From Chlorobium sp. (lineage in GTDB: Bacteria > Bacteroidota > Chlorobiia > Chlorobiales > Chlorobiaceae), in NCBI GenBank assembly GCA_028280025.1, contig JANQMO010000061.1, positions 1 to 7,824 on the forward strand: 7,824 nucleotides of DNA. Reading direction: 5' to 3'. The translations under genes and the position numbers were made by a program. Under the pieces are notes generated by a model. That model saw only the letters and a list, made by a program, of their open reading frames with translations, was not told the DNA's origin and searched no databases. This document shows positions 6,671 through 7,824 of the stretch, piece after piece (position 1 is the first letter of the stretch; each line of letters opens with the position of its first letter).

Positions 6671-7570
6671 ATGAGGCAACTTAAAATAAGTAAACAGATC
6701 ACGAACCGCGAGAGCCTGTCTCTTGACCGTTATCTGCAGGAAATCGGGAAATACGAGCTTCTGACTGCCGAAGATGAGGTGAAGTTGACGATGGCCATCA
6801 AGGAAGGCTACGACATGCCTGTAGACACGCCCGAGTATAAGCGTGCCAAGCGTGCTCTGGACAAGCTTATCAAGGGTAATCTCCGTTTTGTTGTTTCCGT
6901 TGCCAAGCAGTACCAGAACCAGGGATTGACGTTGGGAGATCTGATCAACGAAGGTAACCTTGGCCTTATCAAGGCGGCAAAACGTTTTGATGAAACCAGG
7001 GGATTCAAGTTTATTTCCTATGCTGTCTGGTGGATCCGCCAGTCGATTCTGCAGGCGCTTGCCGAGCAGTCGAGGATCGTTCGCCTTCCTCTCAACCGTG
7101 TGGGAACCCTGAACAAGATCAGCAAGGCATACAGCCAGCTCGAGCAGGAGTATGAAAGGGATCCGAATACCAAGGAGCTTGCCAATCTTCTTGACATGGA
7201 CTCCCAGGATGTCGCCGATACGCTCAAAATCGCCGGCAGGCACGTGTCCGTCGACGCGCCGTTTGCGCAGGGGGATGACAACCGTCTGCTCGATGTTCTG
7301 CAGAATGACGGCCACAAGCCGGATCACGGGCTGACCCGTGACTCCCTGACGCTCGAGGTGGAACGCTCCCTTTCGGTCCTCGCTCCGCGGGAAGCAGATG
7401 TGATTCGTTCCTACTTCGGCATTGGAATGGAAAACCCGCTGACGCTCGAAGAGATCGGGGAGAAATTCAAACTTACCCGTGAAAGGGTCCGGCAGATCAA
7501 GGAAAAAGCTATCAGACGGCTTCGCCAGTCTGCATACAGCAAGGTTCTCAAGGAGTATATCGGCAGCTAA
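6671..7570 (+). CDS. rpoD: Primary RNA polymerase sigma factor, RpoD/SigA (sigma-70 group 1)
   Basis: The housekeeping sigma subunit directs RNA polymerase to most promoters. The 299-residue protein starts at region 1.2 (about 15-44, SLDRYLQEIGKYELLTAEDE) and lacks the acidic region 1.1 and the large non-conserved insert of E. coli RpoD, which is usual in Bacteroidetes/Chlorobi. Region 2 spans about 62-135, with GNLRFVVSVAKQY, DLINEGNLGLIKAAKRFD and the -10-melting/recognition segment YAVWWIRQSI (Trp120-Trp121). Region 3 is about 138-210. Region 4 is about 227-299, with the -35-binding helix-turn-helix LTLEEIGEKFKLTRERVRQ (257-275). A strong GGAG at 6660-6663, 7 bases before the ATG, fixes the start. 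It lies 121 bases after valS with its own leader, so independent transcription is likely. Confidence 0.98.
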   Translation: MRQLKISKQITNRESLSLDRYLQEIGKYELLTAEDEVKLTMAIKEGYDMPVDTPEYKRAKRALDKLIKGNLRFVVSVAKQYQNQGLTLGDLINEGNLGLIKAAKRFDETRGFKFISYAVWWIRQSILQALAEQSRIVRLPLNRVGTLNKISKAYSQLEQEYERDPNTKELANLLDMDSQDVADTLKIAGRHVSVDAPFAQGDDNRLLDVLQNDGHKPDHGLTRDSLTLEVERSLSVLAPREADVIRSYFGIGMENPLTLEEIGEKFKLTRERVRQIKEKAIRRLRQSAYSKVLKEYIGS

Positions 7571-7573
7571 ACT

Positions 7574-7593
7574 GAGCGTTTCAACAAATGCTC
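7574..7593 (+). terminator. Small hairpin after rpoD, weak terminator candidate
   Basis: GAGCGTTT pairs with AAATGCTC (one G-T wobble) around CAAC, starting three bases after the rpoD TAA. The following bases are CATAATAG, without a T-run, so intrinsic termination is uncertain. It is the only clear hairpin near the end of the gene. Confidence 0.3.
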
Positions 7594-7658
7594 CATAATA
7601 GTAAGTTGTTTAAAATAATCTGTTCTACTGTGTTTGTATAGAGTTTATCCATCACTTA

Positions 7659-7824
7659 TCAGGTGAGTGTGAAAACTGGTAAAGAGCCGCATTTTTTGAA
7701 ATCCCGACAAGTCGGGAAATGCCGATCACACCGAATCTGCTTCGTTACAGGGAACTTGCGGTAGATCACTACAGCGGCATTCCCTGTGCCTCGCATCTCC
7801 GGCATGCTCGACAATCGCTCAATT
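7659..7824 (-). CDS. Unrecognised reading frame at the right edge, partial; possibly part of a dispersed repeat
   Basis: A minus-strand frame is open from the right edge to a TGA at 7661-7659, giving 54 visible codons. The visible peptide includes MPEMRGTGNAAVVIYRKFP from the first ATG (7805), then three spaced cysteines (C32, C39, C45 counting from the edge). I do not recognise a domain. Two strong inverted repeats lie within it, which is unusual for a real gene and suggests that the frame may be a by-product of a repeat element, as short hypothetical proteins often are. The rest of 7571-7824 holds only the hairpin after rpoD and an AT-rich stretch with no gene. Confidence 0.3.
   Translation of the reverse strand, partial: IERLSSMPEMRGTGNAAVVIYRKFPVTKQIRCDRHFPTCRDFKKCGSLPVFTLT
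7689..7722. repeat. Inverted repeat, right-edge element, inner unit
   Basis: TCCCGAC-AA-GTCGGGA (7702-7717) is a perfect seven-base inverted repeat. Outer arms GCATT (7689-7693) and AATGC (7718-7722) also pair, leaving an eight-base bulge on the left. On either strand the hairpin is flanked by A/T runs, so it could be a weak terminator, but the nested arms fit a palindromic repeat unit better. Confidence 0.55.
7747..7787. repeat. Inverted repeat, right-edge element, outer unit
   Basis: ACAGGGAA (7747-7754) is the exact reverse complement of TTCCCTGT (7780-7787). Inside it TTGC pairs with GCGG (two Watson-Crick pairs and two T-G wobbles), and GTAG/CTAC (7761-7764, 7769-7772) closes the loop ATCA. 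The whole is a 41-base imperfect hairpin. It lies within the edge reading frame and 25 bases from the inner unit. Confidence 0.6.

Overview
The window looks like a chromosomal segment from a green sulfur bacterium (Chlorobi/Chlorobiales). The primary sigma factor is a short form of about 300 residues that lacks region 1.1 and begins MRQLKISKQITNRESLSLD, as in the Bacteroidetes/Chlorobi group. The other proteins (AccD, ThyX, ClpP, ValRS) fit the same source. GC content is moderate, about half by eye. The genus assignment is inference. Both ends of the window fall inside repeat-like sequence, so it may be a complete short contig broken at repeats.

Layout from left to right. At 1-1135 on the minus strand is the N-terminal 378 residues of a patatin-like phospholipase with a signal peptide and a TTG start; it runs off the left edge through a perfect 38-bp palindrome. 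Divergent from it is accD (1304-2143, +), the beta subunit of acetyl-CoA carboxylase carboxyltransferase. It meets thyX (2140-2790, -), flavin-dependent thymidylate synthase, tail to tail with a 4-base stop-codon overlap. A 265-base AT-rich intergenic region then serves thyX leftward and clpP rightward (3056-3733, +). Its right half can fold into two consecutive stem-loops just ahead of the clpP ribosome binding site. A long hairpin (3783-3820) separates clpP from valS (3847-6549, +). After a 121-base spacer holding several short dyads comes rpoD/sigA (6671-7570, +). The last 254 bases contain a small hairpin after rpoD and an edge-truncated minus-strand reading frame built over two strong inverted repeats, probably a dispersed repeat.

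Apart from the patatin protein these are core housekeeping genes: fatty-acid precursor synthesis, dTMP synthesis, proteolysis, valine-tRNA charging and general transcription. They do not form one obvious pathway or operon; clpP, valS and rpoD are co-directional but separated by hairpins. I see no CRISPR array, tRNA, rRNA, transposase or defence system. The points most worth checking are the edge palindrome, the probable type Vd (PlpD-like) secreted phospholipase, the structured clpP leader with a related hairpin after the gene, the TLGH variant of the ValRS HIGH motif, and the hairpin-rich element at the right edge.
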